In this document: positions 48,482-57,710 of the stretch, one piece after another
Layout: each line of letters opens with the position of its first letter
How positions within the stretch are numbered: position 1 is the stretch's first letter
Assembly (NCBI RefSeq): GCF_032341995.1
Contig: NZ_CP135438.1
Location: 620,001 to 684,000 of the forward strand
Reading direction: 5' to 3'
Length of the DNA stretch: 64,000 nt
DNA from: Domibacillus sp. DTU_2020_1001157_1_SI_ALB_TIR_016
Lineage (GTDB): Bacteria > Bacillota > Bacilli > Bacillales > Domibacillaceae
The notes under the pieces: model-generated
What the model saw: only the letters and a program-made list of their open reading frames with translations
Told to the model about the DNA's origin: nothing
Databases searched by the model: none
Program-made: the position numbers and the translations under genes

Positions 48482-48757
48482 TTATCTGGATCGCAGGCTG
48501 TACAAAATAAGCACAATTCCGCACACAAGCCCAATGCTTTTCGTTAACGGCATTTTTCCCGCCATTCCATACAGGCCAATGGCTGTTGTAACGATCAATA
48601 CAACCGGTCCTACCAGGGCAAGCATGCTATTGATGTAGAAGGCTTTTTCTAAGCTGTTGAATTTCAGCATTAAAAGCGCAGCGGTCACTTCAATACTTCC
48701 AGATATAAGTCGCAAGGTAATCATAAGCAGCAGGGCTTTTTCAATCACTACAATCAC
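48482..48757 (-). CDS. DUF2619 (YqhV-like) small membrane protein
   Basis: 91 residues with three hydrophobic segments and the family pattern LRLISGSIEVTAALLMLKFN and LALVGPVVLIVTTAIGLYG. GTG 48757 with AGAGGTGG upstream. YqhV-type proteins are widespread in spore formers and uncharacterised. Confidence 0.85.
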   Translation of the reverse strand: MIVVIEKALLLMITLRLISGSIEVTAALLMLKFNSLEKAFYINSMLALVGPVVLIVTTAIGLYGMAGKMPLTKSIGLVCGIVLILYSLRSR

Positions 48758-49565
48758 TTTGTTTTCACCACCTCTTCTACCTGCATCTTTTTCATGTCTG
48801 TTCTTTCTATAGATGAATCAAGCCGGCCAAATCGATTATCCCGTTTCTTTATATGTATGCAGATAAAAAGAGGACTAGCTCTGAATTGTTAAAGAGAACA
48901 AAATAAAAACAATAAATCAATTCCAAGCAAGGATCCCTGGAGGATTATACGGATTGGACAAGGTGGATTATAATAATATATATATAATGCTTAGAAGATA
49001 AAAGTACGAATGGAAGTTTGGATAAATACAGTGTGTGTACAGATCTGTTACAGGGGGATGCTGTGAACTGCTTTAGATATGCGGAATGGAGATTTTTATA
49101 GAAAAGTACAAACAAATAAAAAAGAAATAAGGATCGTTGCTTAGCTCTTTTTCTTTAAGGAGGGTGACAATAAGCCGATAATTAAAATGTCTAAATCATT
49201 TGCTATAGTACTAAGACTTTTGAATCTGTTATACTTCAAATAAGCGGTTTTTGTCGAATAATTAAAGAGCTGTAAACTCAATTCTTTGTAGGGGAAAATT
49301 GTATTTTTATTACAAAATTTTCCATATATTAAATAAAAATGATAAGTTGTATTTATCTGTATCGATATTTAGATATTTGAGGAAAAAAGTGAATCTATTA
49401 TGAAACTTCAATCAGAAACATCTATGGAAAATGTTTATTTTACAGTAATAATTTGCATATGATGAACGCGTTCATAAATAAAAGGTATAAAGAAAATTTG
49501 ACATGATTTGTTTCAATGGTCCTTTAGTTTAGGATAGGTTTTCTCTCTCTTTAAAAAAGAACTGA
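48758..49565. other. long AT-rich intergenic region with a SigD-like promoter and a palindromic operator
   Basis: No gene in 800 bp. TAAG (49156-49159), 14 bp, GCCGATAA (49174-49181) resembles a SigD (flagellar/motility) promoter, but no gene follows closely. ATGAACGCGTTCAT (49462-49475) is a perfect 14-bp palindrome of the TetR-operator kind; TTGCAT (49453-49458) and TAAATA (49475-49480), 16 bp apart, could be a promoter overlapping it. Confidence 0.5.
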
Positions 49566-49742
49566 ATGGACAGCCGAAGATCACAAAAAGAAGGGCGTTA
49601 TCTTAAAGCCATATCAGATAACGTATTTGGATCGAAAGGTTTTCTTGAAGGAGTCACTATTTCCTTAAAGAATACGGGTAAAGCTCAGCGTTGCAAACTC
49701 TTTAAATTGGATCATGTCTCATATCGTTCATACACAAACTGA
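49566..49742 (+). pseudogene. remnant of a TetR-family regulator
   Basis: A 58-codon frame whose middle (AISDNVFGSKGFLEGVTIS, then LKNTGKAQ) lines up with the TetR N-terminal helix-turn-helix consensus (..LF...GF..tsv..Ia...Gvs.gtlY). The recognition helix is disrupted and there is no ribosome site or effector domain. The TetR-type palindrome at 49462 lies 90 bp upstream, which supports the reading. Confidence 0.4.
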
Positions 49743-49836
49743 GGAAAATAGCTGCCGTTTCGATTTTAAATCATTACTTGTTAATTGGAATTTATGGATG
49801 TTTTTATAAAATATTTAAGTGAAAAGAGGCATAACA

Positions 49837-50517
49837 ATGAAAAAAAAGGTAGCCGTGGTTATAGGCGGTTTAAAAGGCATAGGTAAGGCAATTAGCCTTG
49901 ACCTTATAGATAAAGGGTTTATCACCTATGCTACAACACGTGAAAAAAGTGCAGCGGTCAACATAGAAAACTTGGTGCCTGTGCAAGTGAATGTTCTCAA
50001 TGAAAAAGAAATACAAGATTTATTTACACTCATTAGTGAGCAGCATGGCACTTTAGATGTATTAGTGAATAATGCCGGAATTGGTGAGTTTAAAGCGTTT
50101 GAAGAATTTAATTCCAAAGAATGGGAAGATGTCTTTCGAACCAATGTTTTTGGTATGTTTCATTGCACTCAAAATGCATTCCCGCTATTGAAAAAAAGAG
50201 GTGGACGTATTATTAATATTAGCTCTTTCATGACTAAAAGAAGTCTCCCTACGCAATCCGTGTATACAGCCTCAAAGCAAGCAGTAAGTGGTTTGGGGAA
50301 TGTTTTAGCAGAAGAATGGTACAAACATCATATTTTTACGACTAATATTCAGCTAGGTGCAACCTATACGGATATTTGGAAAGATATTGAAGGGTTCTCT
50401 TCTGAAGATATGCTGCAGGCTCATGATGTGGCACGCGTTATATCATTTGTTGCTATGACCCCTCTTCACGTTAGAATGGATGAAATAACATTAACCCCAC
50501 CAAAGGGTGTGCTGTAG
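49837..50517 (+). CDS. short-chain dehydrogenase/reductase
   Basis: 226 residues, classical SDR fold. Cofactor motif GGLKGIGKAI near the N-terminus, NNAG at about residue 82, catalytic Ser in NISSF and YTASK (Tyr-x3-Lys). Substrate unknown. The start at 49837 has AAAGAGG upstream; the ATG at 49819 is less likely. A decayed TetR gene stands immediately upstream, and TetR-SDR pairs are common, so the SDR may once have been repressed by it. Confidence 0.88.
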   Translation: MKKKVAVVIGGLKGIGKAISLDLIDKGFITYATTREKSAAVNIENLVPVQVNVLNEKEIQDLFTLISEQHGTLDVLVNNAGIGEFKAFEEFNSKEWEDVFRTNVFGMFHCTQNAFPLLKKRGGRIINISSFMTKRSLPTQSVYTASKQAVSGLGNVLAEEWYKHHIFTTNIQLGATYTDIWKDIEGFSSEDMLQAHDVARVISFVAMTPLHVRMDEITLTPPKGVL

Positions 50518-50575
50518 TCCACAAGTGGTTTTAAAAACTTCTTAGTTTTATACGGATAAAATTGGAGGTGATTTT

Positions 50576-53125
50576 TTGTCCTTAAAAAAGAAACTTTCCC
50601 TTATATTTTCTAGCATTGTAACGTTTATATTAATCTTTAATAATATCTTATTCTACTACTATACAAGGGACCTATTAATAAAAGATCAAGAAAAGCAGAT
50701 GGAAGTCTTGGTTGAGGAAATTAGTATAGCGATTAAACATTCAGAATATGGAGTAGAGACTTTAGAGGATCAAATAGGGGAAAAGCTTCGCATTGCAGCC
50801 ATTGCAGCAAAGGATGCACTAGACCCCGATATTAATAAAGTGACGAATGAACAACTTGTAGAGCTTAGCAAAAAATTAGATGTATCTCATATTACTTTAT
50901 TGATAAAAAAAGGTGACGATATCAGTGGAGTAAAATCTTCGGATCCGCATGAAAGGAATTTAAGCACGAAGAACTGGGGTTATTGGTATACCGCATTTCA
51001 ACAATTATTTGATAATCACAACGTTACAATTTCAGAAGGACAAAAGCTACCTAACTACTGGTCAGGTCCTGTAAACGTTTCGGCATCTAACCCGGATCAT
51101 GTTGATAAATGGGGATATTATTATGATGGGACGACTAATTATATTATTAACCCTTATGTAAGAGATAATCAAATTATTGATGCGAATAATCAAATGGGTC
51201 CTGATGCAATTGTTGATAAAACCTTAAGCAATAATAACAATTTGTTAGGTATAACTGGATTTAATCCGGACACGTTTGGTCTGCCTCCTGTTTATACGGA
51301 TTGGGATGGAAAAAAAGTTGTTGAACTAAAAAACAGGGATATTCAATTCGGAGAGTATCGATACCAAGAGAAAAAAGCCGATGCTTCGGCTGTTAGTGAA
51401 GCTATAAGAACGGGTAAACTAGTTAGTTTTCAGAGTACGGTTGATCATAAAAAAGTGTTGAAAAGTTTTGTGCCTGTTGATTCTAACAATCCATATGTCA
51501 TTGGAATCGTGACAGATTATAAGGTGATTGAAGATGTATTAAACAGGCAGTTGCTGAATAATTTGGTTATTTCTATTATTGTTTTAGTGTTTGTCCTGAT
51601 TGTGAGTTATCTTTTAGCAGGGTACATTGTTAGACCCATCAATCAAATCCTGTTAAAAGTGGATGAAATTGCAAAAGGAAATTTTGGAGAGCAGGTATTT
51701 ATTAAGCGTCGTGATGAATTAGGCTCACTTTCGAACCAAGTCAACATTATGTCATCTAATCTGTTAAATTATACGGATGAGCTTAAGAAAAAAAACGAAG
51801 AAATACAGTACTATGCTTATTATGACTTTTTGACAGGGCTTCCTAATACGCGGCTATTTCATGAAAAAGCATCAGAACTAGCTGGCTTATATAATAAAAA
51901 TCCTATTACATTATTATTTCTTGATCTGGATAGATTCAAATTTATCAATGATACGCTCGGTCATTCCGCCGGTGATTATGTGATAAAGGCTGTTACAAAA
52001 CGCATATCATCTCTTCTCAAAGAAGGTGAAATTATGTCGCGTATAGGGGGAGATGAATTTCTTTTGCTTCTGCCTAATACGAATCGTGAAACAGCAAACA
52101 AACTTGTACAAGCTATCCAGAAAAAATTAGAGAAACCTTTTATTTACGAAGGCAATGAACTATTTATTACGTCAAGTATAGGAATAAGCATGTATCCGCT
52201 AGATAGCAATAATATAGAGAATCTCATTAAACATGCTGATATGGCTATGTACCGTGCCAAAGAAAATGGAAGAAATAATTATCAGTTCTATACACATGAT
52301 ATGAATGATCTTATTCAAAAGAGAGCATTTTTGGAAAAAGGCATGCGCCAGGCATTAGAGCGAGATGAATTTACTTTGTTCTACCAGCCTAAGGTTGACT
52401 TGAAAACAGGGGTCATAACGGGAAATGAAGCTCTGATTCGATGGCCTCATCCGCAAATAGGAATGATTTCTCCTTTAGAATTTATTCCGTTAGCTGAAGA
52501 AACGGGTTTAATCGCGCCGATTGGGGAATGGGTGCTGCGTACTGCTTGTAAACAAACTCGAGAATGGCAGAAATCTGGACTGCATGAAATAGGTATATCC
52601 GTGAATCTTTCTCCTCAGCAGTTTCAACAAGCTAACTTAGTTGATCTTGTGAAAGAAGTATTGGATGAAACGGACCTGGATCCAAAGTATTTGGAGATTG
52701 AAATTACGGAAGGCATTGCCATGTACAACGAACAATATGTAATTGATAAGCTCCATGCTTTGAAAAATTTAGGTGTGAAAATTGCGATAGATGATTTTGG
52801 GACAGGGTACTCTTCGTTAAGCTACCTGAATAAGTTTCCGTTCCATACCTTAAAGATCGACAAATCTTTTGCGAACGATATAGAAGATGCTTCTGTGGAT
52901 ACTAAACTTATTACAACCATTATAGCTATGGGTCATAATTTACATGTTAAGGTTATTGCAGAAGGGATAGAGACAGATGAACAGCTTAAATTCCTCCAGC
53001 AACAAGAATGCCATGAGGTACAGGGATACTTATTTAGTAAGCCTTTGTCAGTTGAGGAGTTTAACAAGAGATTTAAAGAAATTCAAGAAGTGGCATTTAT
53101 GAAAATCAATAACACACATAAGTGA
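50576..53125 (+). CDS. membrane GGDEF-EAL protein (diguanylate cyclase/phosphodiesterase)
   Basis: 849 residues. Membrane helix 1 at about 8-28, an extracellular sensor (30-325), membrane helix 2 (328-350), HAMP (350-405), GGDEF (about 415-575) and EAL (about 590-840). GGDEF at 491-495 is intact (SRIGGDEF), as are the EAL motif (Glu618-Leu620 in NEALIRW) and the metal and catalytic motifs [15 protein letters not shown] and EGIET. Both halves could be active on cyclic di-GMP. It starts at TTG 50576 with GGAGGTGAT upstream. AT-rich codon use compared with genes before 48 kb. Confidence 0.92.
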   Translation: MSLKKKLSLIFSSIVTFILIFNNILFYYYTRDLLIKDQEKQMEVLVEEISIAIKHSEYGVETLEDQIGEKLRIAAIAAKDALDPDINKVTNEQLVELSKKLDVSHITLLIKKGDDISGVKSSDPHERNLSTKNWGYWYTAFQQLFDNHNVTISEGQKLPNYWSGPVNVSASNPDHVDKWGYYYDGTTNYIINPYVRDNQIIDANNQMGPDAIVDKTLSNNNNLLGITGFNPDTFGLPPVYTDWDGKKVVELKNRDIQFGEYRYQEKKADASAVSEAIRTGKLVSFQSTVDHKKVLKSFVPVDSNNPYVIGIVTDYKVIEDVLNRQLLNNLVISIIVLVFVLIVSYLLAGYIVRPINQILLKVDEIAKGNFGEQVFIKRRDELGSLSNQVNIMSSNLLNYTDELKKKNEEIQYYAYYDFLTGLPNTRLFHEKASELAGLYNKNPITLLFLDLDRFKFINDTLGHSAGDYVIKAVTKRISSLLKEGEIMSRIGGDEFLLLLPNTNRETANKLVQAIQKKLEKPFIYEGNELFITSSIGISMYPLDSNNIENLIKHADMAMYRAKENGRNNYQFYTHDMNDLIQKRAFLEKGMRQALERDEFTLFYQPKVDLKTGVITGNEALIRWPHPQIGMISPLEFIPLAEETGLIAPIGEWVLRTACKQTREWQKSGLHEIGISVNLSPQQFQQANLVDLVKEVLDETDLDPKYLEIEITEGIAMYNEQYVIDKLHALKNLGVKIAIDDFGTGYSSLSYLNKFPFHTLKIDKSFANDIEDASVDTKLITTIIAMGHNLHVKVIAEGIETDEQLKFLQQQECHEVQGYLFSKPLSVEEFNKRFKEIQEVAFMKINNTHK

Positions 53126-53237
53126 TTTTTAAAAGATAGGATAAGAAAATAATTTCCCTATCCAATAAAAGGAAAGGTAATAAAATTAGTGAGATTCAGT
53201 GCTTAAATGAATAGATCGAACGAAGGAGGGGGAAACT

Positions 53238-54074
53238 TTGATTTTGCTAACAAGAAAAGTAGAATTTTCAGCAGCTCATAGTTATCATGTTCCCGCTTGG
53301 GATGAGAAGAAAAATAAAGAAGTTTTTGGACTGTGCAATAACCCCAATGGCCATGGCCATGATTACACGTTAGAAGTTACTGTAAAAGGAAACCTTAATC
53401 CTAAATCAGGAATTGTTGTGAACATTACAGATATTGACCGTATCGTTAAAGGGGTAGTTTTAGAAGAATTAGATGGGAAATTCCTCAATCGGGAGCATTC
53501 TTTTTTTAAAGAGCAAATTCCTACAACAGAAAATATTGTGTCTTATCTGTGGAATGAACTACGTGGAAAGTTTGATGAGTGTGAACTCCAAAGTATAAAA
53601 CTACATGAAAATCCATTTTTGTTTTCTCAAAAGGAGGAAAAGTCAATGATTCAATTAACGAGAAAATTTCACTTTTCGGCTGCGCATAGATTACACAGTG
53701 ATCAGCTATCCGATGAGGAAAATAAAATGATTTTTGGGAAATGTAATAACCCTCATGGACATGGCCATAACTATATTCTTGAAGTAACGGTGGAGGGAGA
53801 AGCTGATCCTGTAACAGGGATGATCATCAATTTAGCAGAGCTCGATGAAATTGTTGATCAGAAAATTCTTCAGAAATTTGATCACAAGCATCTCAATTTG
53901 GATACAGAAGAATTCAGAGGGTTAAATCCAACTGCCGAGGTTATGACGGTTGTTTTTTGGGAACTGCTTCAGCCGTCTCTGCCAAGTTTGTCCAAAATAG
54001 GACTTTGGGAGACTGCAAAAAATTATTTTGAATACCATGGTCCGGAAAAAAAAGTAAAAAACAATATTTACTAA
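53238..54074 (+). CDS. fused tandem PTPS/QueD-like protein (6-pyruvoyl- or 6-carboxytetrahydropterin synthase family)
   Basis: 278 residues made of two homologous T-fold domains, 1-132 and 137-278. Domain 2 has all expected residues: zinc ligands His150, His175, His177, nucleophile Cys169 (KCNNPHGHGH), Asp215-His216 and Glu258. Domain 1 keeps zinc ligands His14, His39, His41, Cys33 and Glu124, but Gly80 replaces the catalytic histidine next to Asp79. The CNNPxGHGH motif is closer to eukaryote-type PTPS than to E. coli QueD. Inside the gene AAAAGGAGG (53629-53637) sits 8 nt before ATG 53646 (Met137), so domain 2 may also be made alone. Start TTG 53238 with GGAGGGGG upstream. Confidence 0.85.
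   Translation: MILLTRKVEFSAAHSYHVPAWDEKKNKEVFGLCNNPNGHGHDYTLEVTVKGNLNPKSGIVVNITDIDRIVKGVVLEELDGKFLNREHSFFKEQIPTTENIVSYLWNELRGKFDECELQSIKLHENPFLFSQKEEKSMIQLTRKFHFSAAHRLHSDQLSDEENKMIFGKCNNPHGHGHNYILEVTVEGEADPVTGMIINLAELDEIVDQKILQKFDHKHLNLDTEEFRGLNPTAEVMTVVFWELLQPSLPSLSKIGLWETAKNYFEYHGPEKKVKNNIY
53629..53648 (+). promoter_or_regulatory. internal ribosome binding site of the second PTPS domain
   Basis: AAAAGGAGG followed by 8 nt and ATG, in frame with the long protein and exactly at the domain boundary. Confidence 0.7.
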
Positions 54075-54086
54075 AGATGAACAAGA

Positions 54087-54120
54087 AAAAACATGGATCC
54101 AGAAAAGGATCCATGTTTTT
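54087..54120. terminator. bidirectional terminator between the PTPS gene and the 53-residue gene
   Basis: 14-bp perfect stem AAAAACATGGATCC/GGATCCATGTTTTT with a 6-nt loop. Confidence 0.92.
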
Positions 54121-54122
54121 GT

Positions 54123-54284
54123 TTATCCAAGCGTCAGTGATTTCTGCTGTTCGGCTGTTTTGCTTTTTGAGCTGCCGCCCATTGCTTTAAATTGATTCAT
54201 AATTTTCGTCCGTGATTTTTCGTTTCGAAGAAGATAAGCTGCTCCAAGCGCCAGTGTTGTCATCATTGCTTTGTTTGTTGCCAT
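54123..54284 (-). CDS. 53-residue small protein, SigB-type promoter
   Basis: Start ATG 54284 with AAAGGAG 10 nt upstream (a longer frame exists but has no ribosome site). The N-terminal part (MTTLALGAAYLLRN) is a hydrophobic segment; the rest is basic and Gln/Ser-rich. Resembles DUF3918-like small proteins but this is not certain. A SigB-type promoter lies upstream. Confidence 0.75.
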   Translation of the reverse strand: MATNKAMMTTLALGAAYLLRNEKSRTKIMNQFKAMGGSSKSKTAEQQKSLTLG

Positions 54285-54323
54285 GGTATGCACTCTCCTT
54301 TGTAATAAGTTTACTCTCGTACT

Positions 54324-54348
54324 ATTCCCCGTCTCCCGAAGAATAAAC
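54324..54348 (-). promoter_or_regulatory. SigB-type promoter of the 53-residue gene
   Basis: On the minus strand GTTTAT (54348-54343), 13 bp, GGGAAT (54329-54324), against the SigB consensus GTTTAA-N12-14-GGGWAW. Confidence 0.55.
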
Positions 54349-54490
54349 AAAAAAGCAAGAATGGAAGAATTTACGCGTTCGCATGCAAAGAAGAATTTGT
54401 TTTTTAAAAGAAGGCTCGGTATACTTTTCCATGATCATACAAATAAATGAAGAATCTGTAAGCAGTTTATAATTAAAGGAAGTGTATAGA

Positions 54491-55318
54491 TTGTCTAGTC
54501 AACTAGCAAATAAAAAGAGCCATCTGCGTGCCGATTGTGAACATTGTTTTGGCCTTTGCTGTGTGGCGCTGCCTTATGCAAAATCAGCTGATTTTGCAAT
54601 GAACAAAGAGGGCGGCACCCCATGCCAAAATTTAATGGCAGATTTTTATTGTGGGATTCATCAAAACCTTAGACAAAAAGGATTCCGCGGCTGCGCTGTA
54701 TATGAGTGCTTTGGGGCAGGACAGAAAGTATCGCAGGTTACATACAAAGGGGCAAGCTGGCGGGAGCATCCTGCTTCTGCAAAAGAAATGTTCGATGTGT
54801 TCCCTATTATGCAGCAGCTCCATGAAATGCTTTGTTATGTAGAAGAAGCGCTTGAATGGAAAGAAACAGCGCCGATTCACCAGGAACTGCAGGAAGCAGC
54901 CCGCGATGTAGAGGCTCTTACACAGCTAAGCCCCCAGGCGATTTTAAAGCTTGACGTACCAGTTCACAGAGCTAGGGTGAATGAGCTTCTTTTGCGTTCA
55001 AGTGCATACGTGCGGTCACAGGTCCGGTCTAAAAAGAAATCGAAAGCAGCGGGCAGAAAAGATTTCTTTGGTGCCAAATTAAAAGAAGCTGATTTAAAAG
55101 GCGCTGATTTAAGAGGAGCGCTTTTTATTGCAGCTGATTTGAGGGGAGCAGACATGAGACTGACCGACTTGATCGGTGCTGACTTCAGAGATGCTGATTT
55201 AAGAGGAGCGAATCTTACGGGAAGCATTTTTTTAACGCAGGCACAGGTGAATGCGGCTAAAGGCGACCGGTATACGAAACTGCCTGCTTCTGTACGCAAG
55301 CCGGACCACTGGCTTTAA
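54491..55318 (+). CDS. pentapeptide-repeat protein with a cysteine-rich N-terminal domain
   Basis: 275 residues. The N-terminal half has a Cys cluster (ADCEHCFGLCC, later CQNL, CGIH, CAVYEC) that could bind metal, then a helical linker, then about eight pentapeptide repeats of the A(D/N)LxG type (residues about 195-255), folding as a right-handed beta-helix. Resembles Bacillus YybG-like proteins of unknown role. TTG 54491 (8 nt after AAGGAAG) is preferred to GTG 54482, whose ribosome spacing is too short. Confidence 0.85.
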   Translation: MSSQLANKKSHLRADCEHCFGLCCVALPYAKSADFAMNKEGGTPCQNLMADFYCGIHQNLRQKGFRGCAVYECFGAGQKVSQVTYKGASWREHPASAKEMFDVFPIMQQLHEMLCYVEEALEWKETAPIHQELQEAARDVEALTQLSPQAILKLDVPVHRARVNELLLRSSAYVRSQVRSKKKSKAAGRKDFFGAKLKEADLKGADLRGALFIAADLRGADMRLTDLIGADFRDADLRGANLTGSIFLTQAQVNAAKGDRYTKLPASVRKPDHWL

Positions 55319-55349
55319 ATAGTACAGAAAAGACGCTAATACAAAAAGC

Positions 55350-55378
55350 GAGCCCCTTCAAACAGAAGGGGCTCATTT
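55350..55378 (+). terminator. terminator of the pentapeptide-repeat gene
   Basis: GAGCCCCTTC/GAAGGGGCTC stem, 5-nt loop, followed by ATTTGATT. Confidence 0.75.
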
Positions 55379-55563
55379 GATTACAAGGTTTGATGGCGGA
55401 TTGAACAGAAAGGAAAAAGGATATATTGATGTTAAGCAAGAGAGACAAAGTTGTTTCTCCATCAAAATTGGAGGAATGGAACGTACAAACGAATTGTCAA
55501 AAACTATGTAAGAACGCGATTACTGCTCAAATAAAAACAAATGATAAAGGAGAAGGAAACCTC

Positions 55564-56202
55564 ATGATAGTAGTAGAGGGAACAGTTGGGGCAGGTAAAT
55601 CAACACTATCTCACTTGATCAGCGATCATTTTCACATTTCTGTTTTTGAAGAGTTGGGAAATCCAGATACAGAGAAATTGCTCGATCGTTTTTATGGAGA
55701 ACGCTCCCGCTGGTCTTTCACAACGCAGATTCATTTTGCGACGGAGCGCTGGCAGATGATCAAACACATTTCTGAACAAAGATGTGGTGTTCTGGATCGT
55801 TCTATTTTCGGGGATCAGATATTCGCTAAGCTTTTAAGTGAAGACGGCAGCATGACACCGGAGGAGTATCGGATATATGAAAAACTCCTTGCCGCTATTG
55901 TTGAAACGACAAGAGCGCCTGACCTGCTGATCTATCTCCAGTGTGACACAGAAAGGGCAAAAGAACGGATTGACCATCGTGGACGAGGGCTGGAAAGCAA
56001 AGTCGAGATGCAGTACTGGGAGCGGCTGAATGAAAAATATGAAGCCTGGTATCAAGGATATCAATACTCGCCTAAGATCCTGCTTTGTGTAAATCATTTG
56101 GATTTTGCAAACAACGAGGAGGATAAGGAAAGTGTACTAGGCCTGATTGGGAAAGCTTTAAAAGATATTCAATATTTCAGCATGAAAATAGCGGAAGCTT
56201 AA
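55564..56202 (+). CDS. deoxynucleoside kinase (deoxycytidine/deoxyadenosine kinase-like)
   Basis: 212 residues. P-loop GTVGAGKST at 5-13, a DRS motif (VLDRSIFGD) and the LID-region arginines (ERIDHRGRG). The sequence is closer to the Dck type of B. subtilis than to Dgk by motif variant; substrate is not proven. It would salvage deoxynucleosides by 5'-phosphorylation. AAAGGAGAAGG stands upstream of ATG 55564; an upstream in-frame ATG at 55426 gives an unrelated 46-residue extension and is rejected. Confidence 0.87.
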   Translation: MIVVEGTVGAGKSTLSHLISDHFHISVFEELGNPDTEKLLDRFYGERSRWSFTTQIHFATERWQMIKHISEQRCGVLDRSIFGDQIFAKLLSEDGSMTPEEYRIYEKLLAAIVETTRAPDLLIYLQCDTERAKERIDHRGRGLESKVEMQYWERLNEKYEAWYQGYQYSPKILLCVNHLDFANNEEDKESVLGLIGKALKDIQYFSMKIAEA

Positions 56203-56477
56203 ATCGGACCACTGTCAACACCCATAGCGAAGCACTGTATACCGCATAGGTAAACAACTGTTAGTTCGGTTCCATCGCTCTTATTACAGCACTCACAAAG
56301 GAAATACTGACTTTTAATGGAGCATGCCGCGATGGCGGCGTTTAGAGTTTGGATAATCTCGAATGGGATAGGCAACACTTAAAACGTATTCTTTTTTTTA
56401 CTTCCCCGAAAGTCACTTGCAGACGGGAAGGGTAAAATAAAGCCTTTTTGACGCGAGGGAAGAAGGAGTGAGATATG

Positions 56478-56666
56478 ATGAAAGTCAAAGTAACATACTA
56501 TCGTCTGGGCCCGAACGGCATGCCAACCAGTCCGGAGCAGCATGAAGTAGTGGAGATTAATCCAGGTCCAAGCGATGATACAGGTGAACTGGTGAATGAA
56601 GCGTTAAGTAAGAAAACCTTTATAACCGAAGACAAATTTAAAGTAATAGACACAAATGAAGTTTAA
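56478..56666 (+). CDS. small hypothetical protein, 62 residues
   Basis: Frame from ATG 56475 or 56478 after AAGGAG. Begins with alternating hydrophobic residues (KVKVTYYRLG), probably a beta-rich fold; acidic overall. No family recognised. A compact terminator follows. The 270-bp gap before it holds an inverted repeat CTTCCC/GGGAAG near 56404-56433 but no gene. Confidence 0.65.
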   Translation: MKVKVTYYRLGPNGMPTSPEQHEVVEINPGPSDDTGELVNEALSKKTFITEDKFKVIDTNEV

Positions 56667-56690
56667 GCATCCGGCAGGGTGCTTTTTTCT
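56667..56690 (+). terminator. terminator of the 62-residue gene
   Basis: GCATCC/GGGTGC stem (G-U pair) with GGCA loop, then TTTTTTCTTT. Confidence 0.8.
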
Positions 56691-56732
56691 TTGCCCGAAT
56701 CATTGTATGATGAAAGAAAAAGGAGTGAAGAA

Positions 56733-56936
56733 ATGGAACTTGGTTTTTCAATATTAAATAATAGTGCCAACGGAATGGCATTAAAAATAGTCATCTTATT
56801 CTCAATGATTATTATTTCCATGATCGTGGTCGGGCTCATTTTAAAAGTACTTCGAGTACCGGGCAAAATCATCAATTTTGTCATTACAGCTGTTGGTTTA
56901 GGCATCGGGCTGTATTGGCTCAACGTTTTACAATAG
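56733..56936 (+). CDS. small two-helix membrane protein, 67 residues
   Basis: ATG 56733 with AAAAAGGAG upstream. Two hydrophobic segments (about 17-37 and 46-65) separated by a short basic loop (KVLRVPGKI). No family recognised. Monocistronic with its own terminator. Confidence 0.75.
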   Translation: MELGFSILNNSANGMALKIVILFSMIIISMIVVGLILKVLRVPGKIINFVITAVGLGIGLYWLNVLQ

Positions 56937-56961
56937 TCACTCATTTGAGTGGCTTTTTTTA
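56935..56961 (+). terminator. terminator of the 67-residue gene
   Basis: AGTCACTC/GAGTGGCT stem with ATTT loop, then TTTTTTT. Confidence 0.88.
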
Positions 56962-57143
56962 TATGCAGACCCATGATTAAAGTATGAACGTGAAGCTGCA
57001 TTCCATTAGAAGACAAATGCTTTTTTAGTTTATAGAAACCATAAAAACGTTTGCTGCTAGCGGTATTTTAGAGCAAGAGGAGGGCACTAACATGGCGGCC
57101 CATTGACTAAAAAAGGAGCTGTAGAGTTTTCTTTAAAAAGGAA

Positions 57144-57169
57144 CAAAAAAAAAGCACAAAAAGTGCTTT
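57144..57169 (-). terminator. terminator of microprotein A, overlapping its stop codon
   Basis: On the minus strand AAAGCAC-TTTTT-GTGCTTT followed by TTTTTT. Confidence 0.85.
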
Positions 57170-57338
57170 AAGAAGACAGTTTGTTCTTCCAATCAAACGT
57201 TTGTTTCACCTTCTGTGAAGGTTTCGATTCTGATTCTGAAAATAAGTTTAGTTTTTTTATGATAGAGCCTAATAAAAAAAACAGGCTGATTTCTAAAATG
57301 ACTAATACAATAAATATAAAAAGTTCTATAGATAACAT
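57168..57338 (-). CDS. microprotein A: 56-residue single-helix membrane protein
   Basis: Starts MLSIELF; residues 5-27 form one strongly hydrophobic segment, followed by a polar Ser/Lys-rich tail ending NKLSS. The purine-rich GGGGGTTC lies upstream. Its twin at 57490-57660 has the same length, the same MLxIELF start and the same topology. A SigB-type promoter and an overlapping terminator frame it as a single-gene transcript. Function unknown. Confidence 0.7.
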   Translation of the reverse strand: MLSIELFIFIVLVILEISLFFLLGSIIKKLNLFSESESKPSQKVKQTFDWKNKLSS

Positions 57339-57389
57339 AGTGAATGAACCCCCAGGATAGTAAGCCTAATCAAATAGATCGAATGTTAA

Positions 57390-57415
57390 GTACCCCATTT
57401 TAAACAAGGCAAAAC
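57390..57415 (-). promoter_or_regulatory. SigB-type promoter of microprotein A
   Basis: On the minus strand GTTTTG (57415-57410), 14 bp, GGGTAC (57395-57390). The expected leader is about 45 nt. Confidence 0.5.
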
Positions 57416-57472
57416 ATCTTACAAGTGAAATGCGAGATCGTGACGTGTTTCTTGGGAGAAATGACAAAATAA

Positions 57473-57491
57473 AAAGCGCTGAAAGCGCTTT
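57473..57491 (-). terminator. terminator of microprotein B, overlapping its stop codon
   Basis: On the minus strand AAAGCGCT-TTC-AGCGCTTT then TTATTTT. Confidence 0.8.
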
Positions 57492-57660
57492 AGTAGACTC
57501 GTTTACCTTTTCTACTTATATGCTGTGGATTCTTTTGCAAAGAATAATAGTCGGATTTCGAAAGCAACGCAGGCTTTTTTGATATAAACACTAATGAAAA
57601 AACAAAACTAACTGTTAAAAGTACGGATAAAATCCATCCAAAAAGCTCAATTGGCAGCAT
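57490..57660 (-). CDS. microprotein B: 56-residue single-helix membrane protein
   Basis: Starts MLPIELF; residues 8-27 are hydrophobic (GWILSVLLTVSFVFSLVFI), followed by a basic polar tail (KKPALLSKSDYY ... RKGKRVY). AGGAGG lies 10 nt upstream of ATG 57660. Twin of microprotein A in length, start and topology, though the tails differ. Excellent SigB-type promoter upstream. No family recognised. Confidence 0.75.
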   Translation of the reverse strand: MLPIELFGWILSVLLTVSFVFSLVFISKKPALLSKSDYYSLQKNPQHISRKGKRVY

Positions 57661-57710
57661 GCTAAAACAACCTCCTCTTATGTAAGTGCTTTCATTGGTG
57701 AATTAATTAT

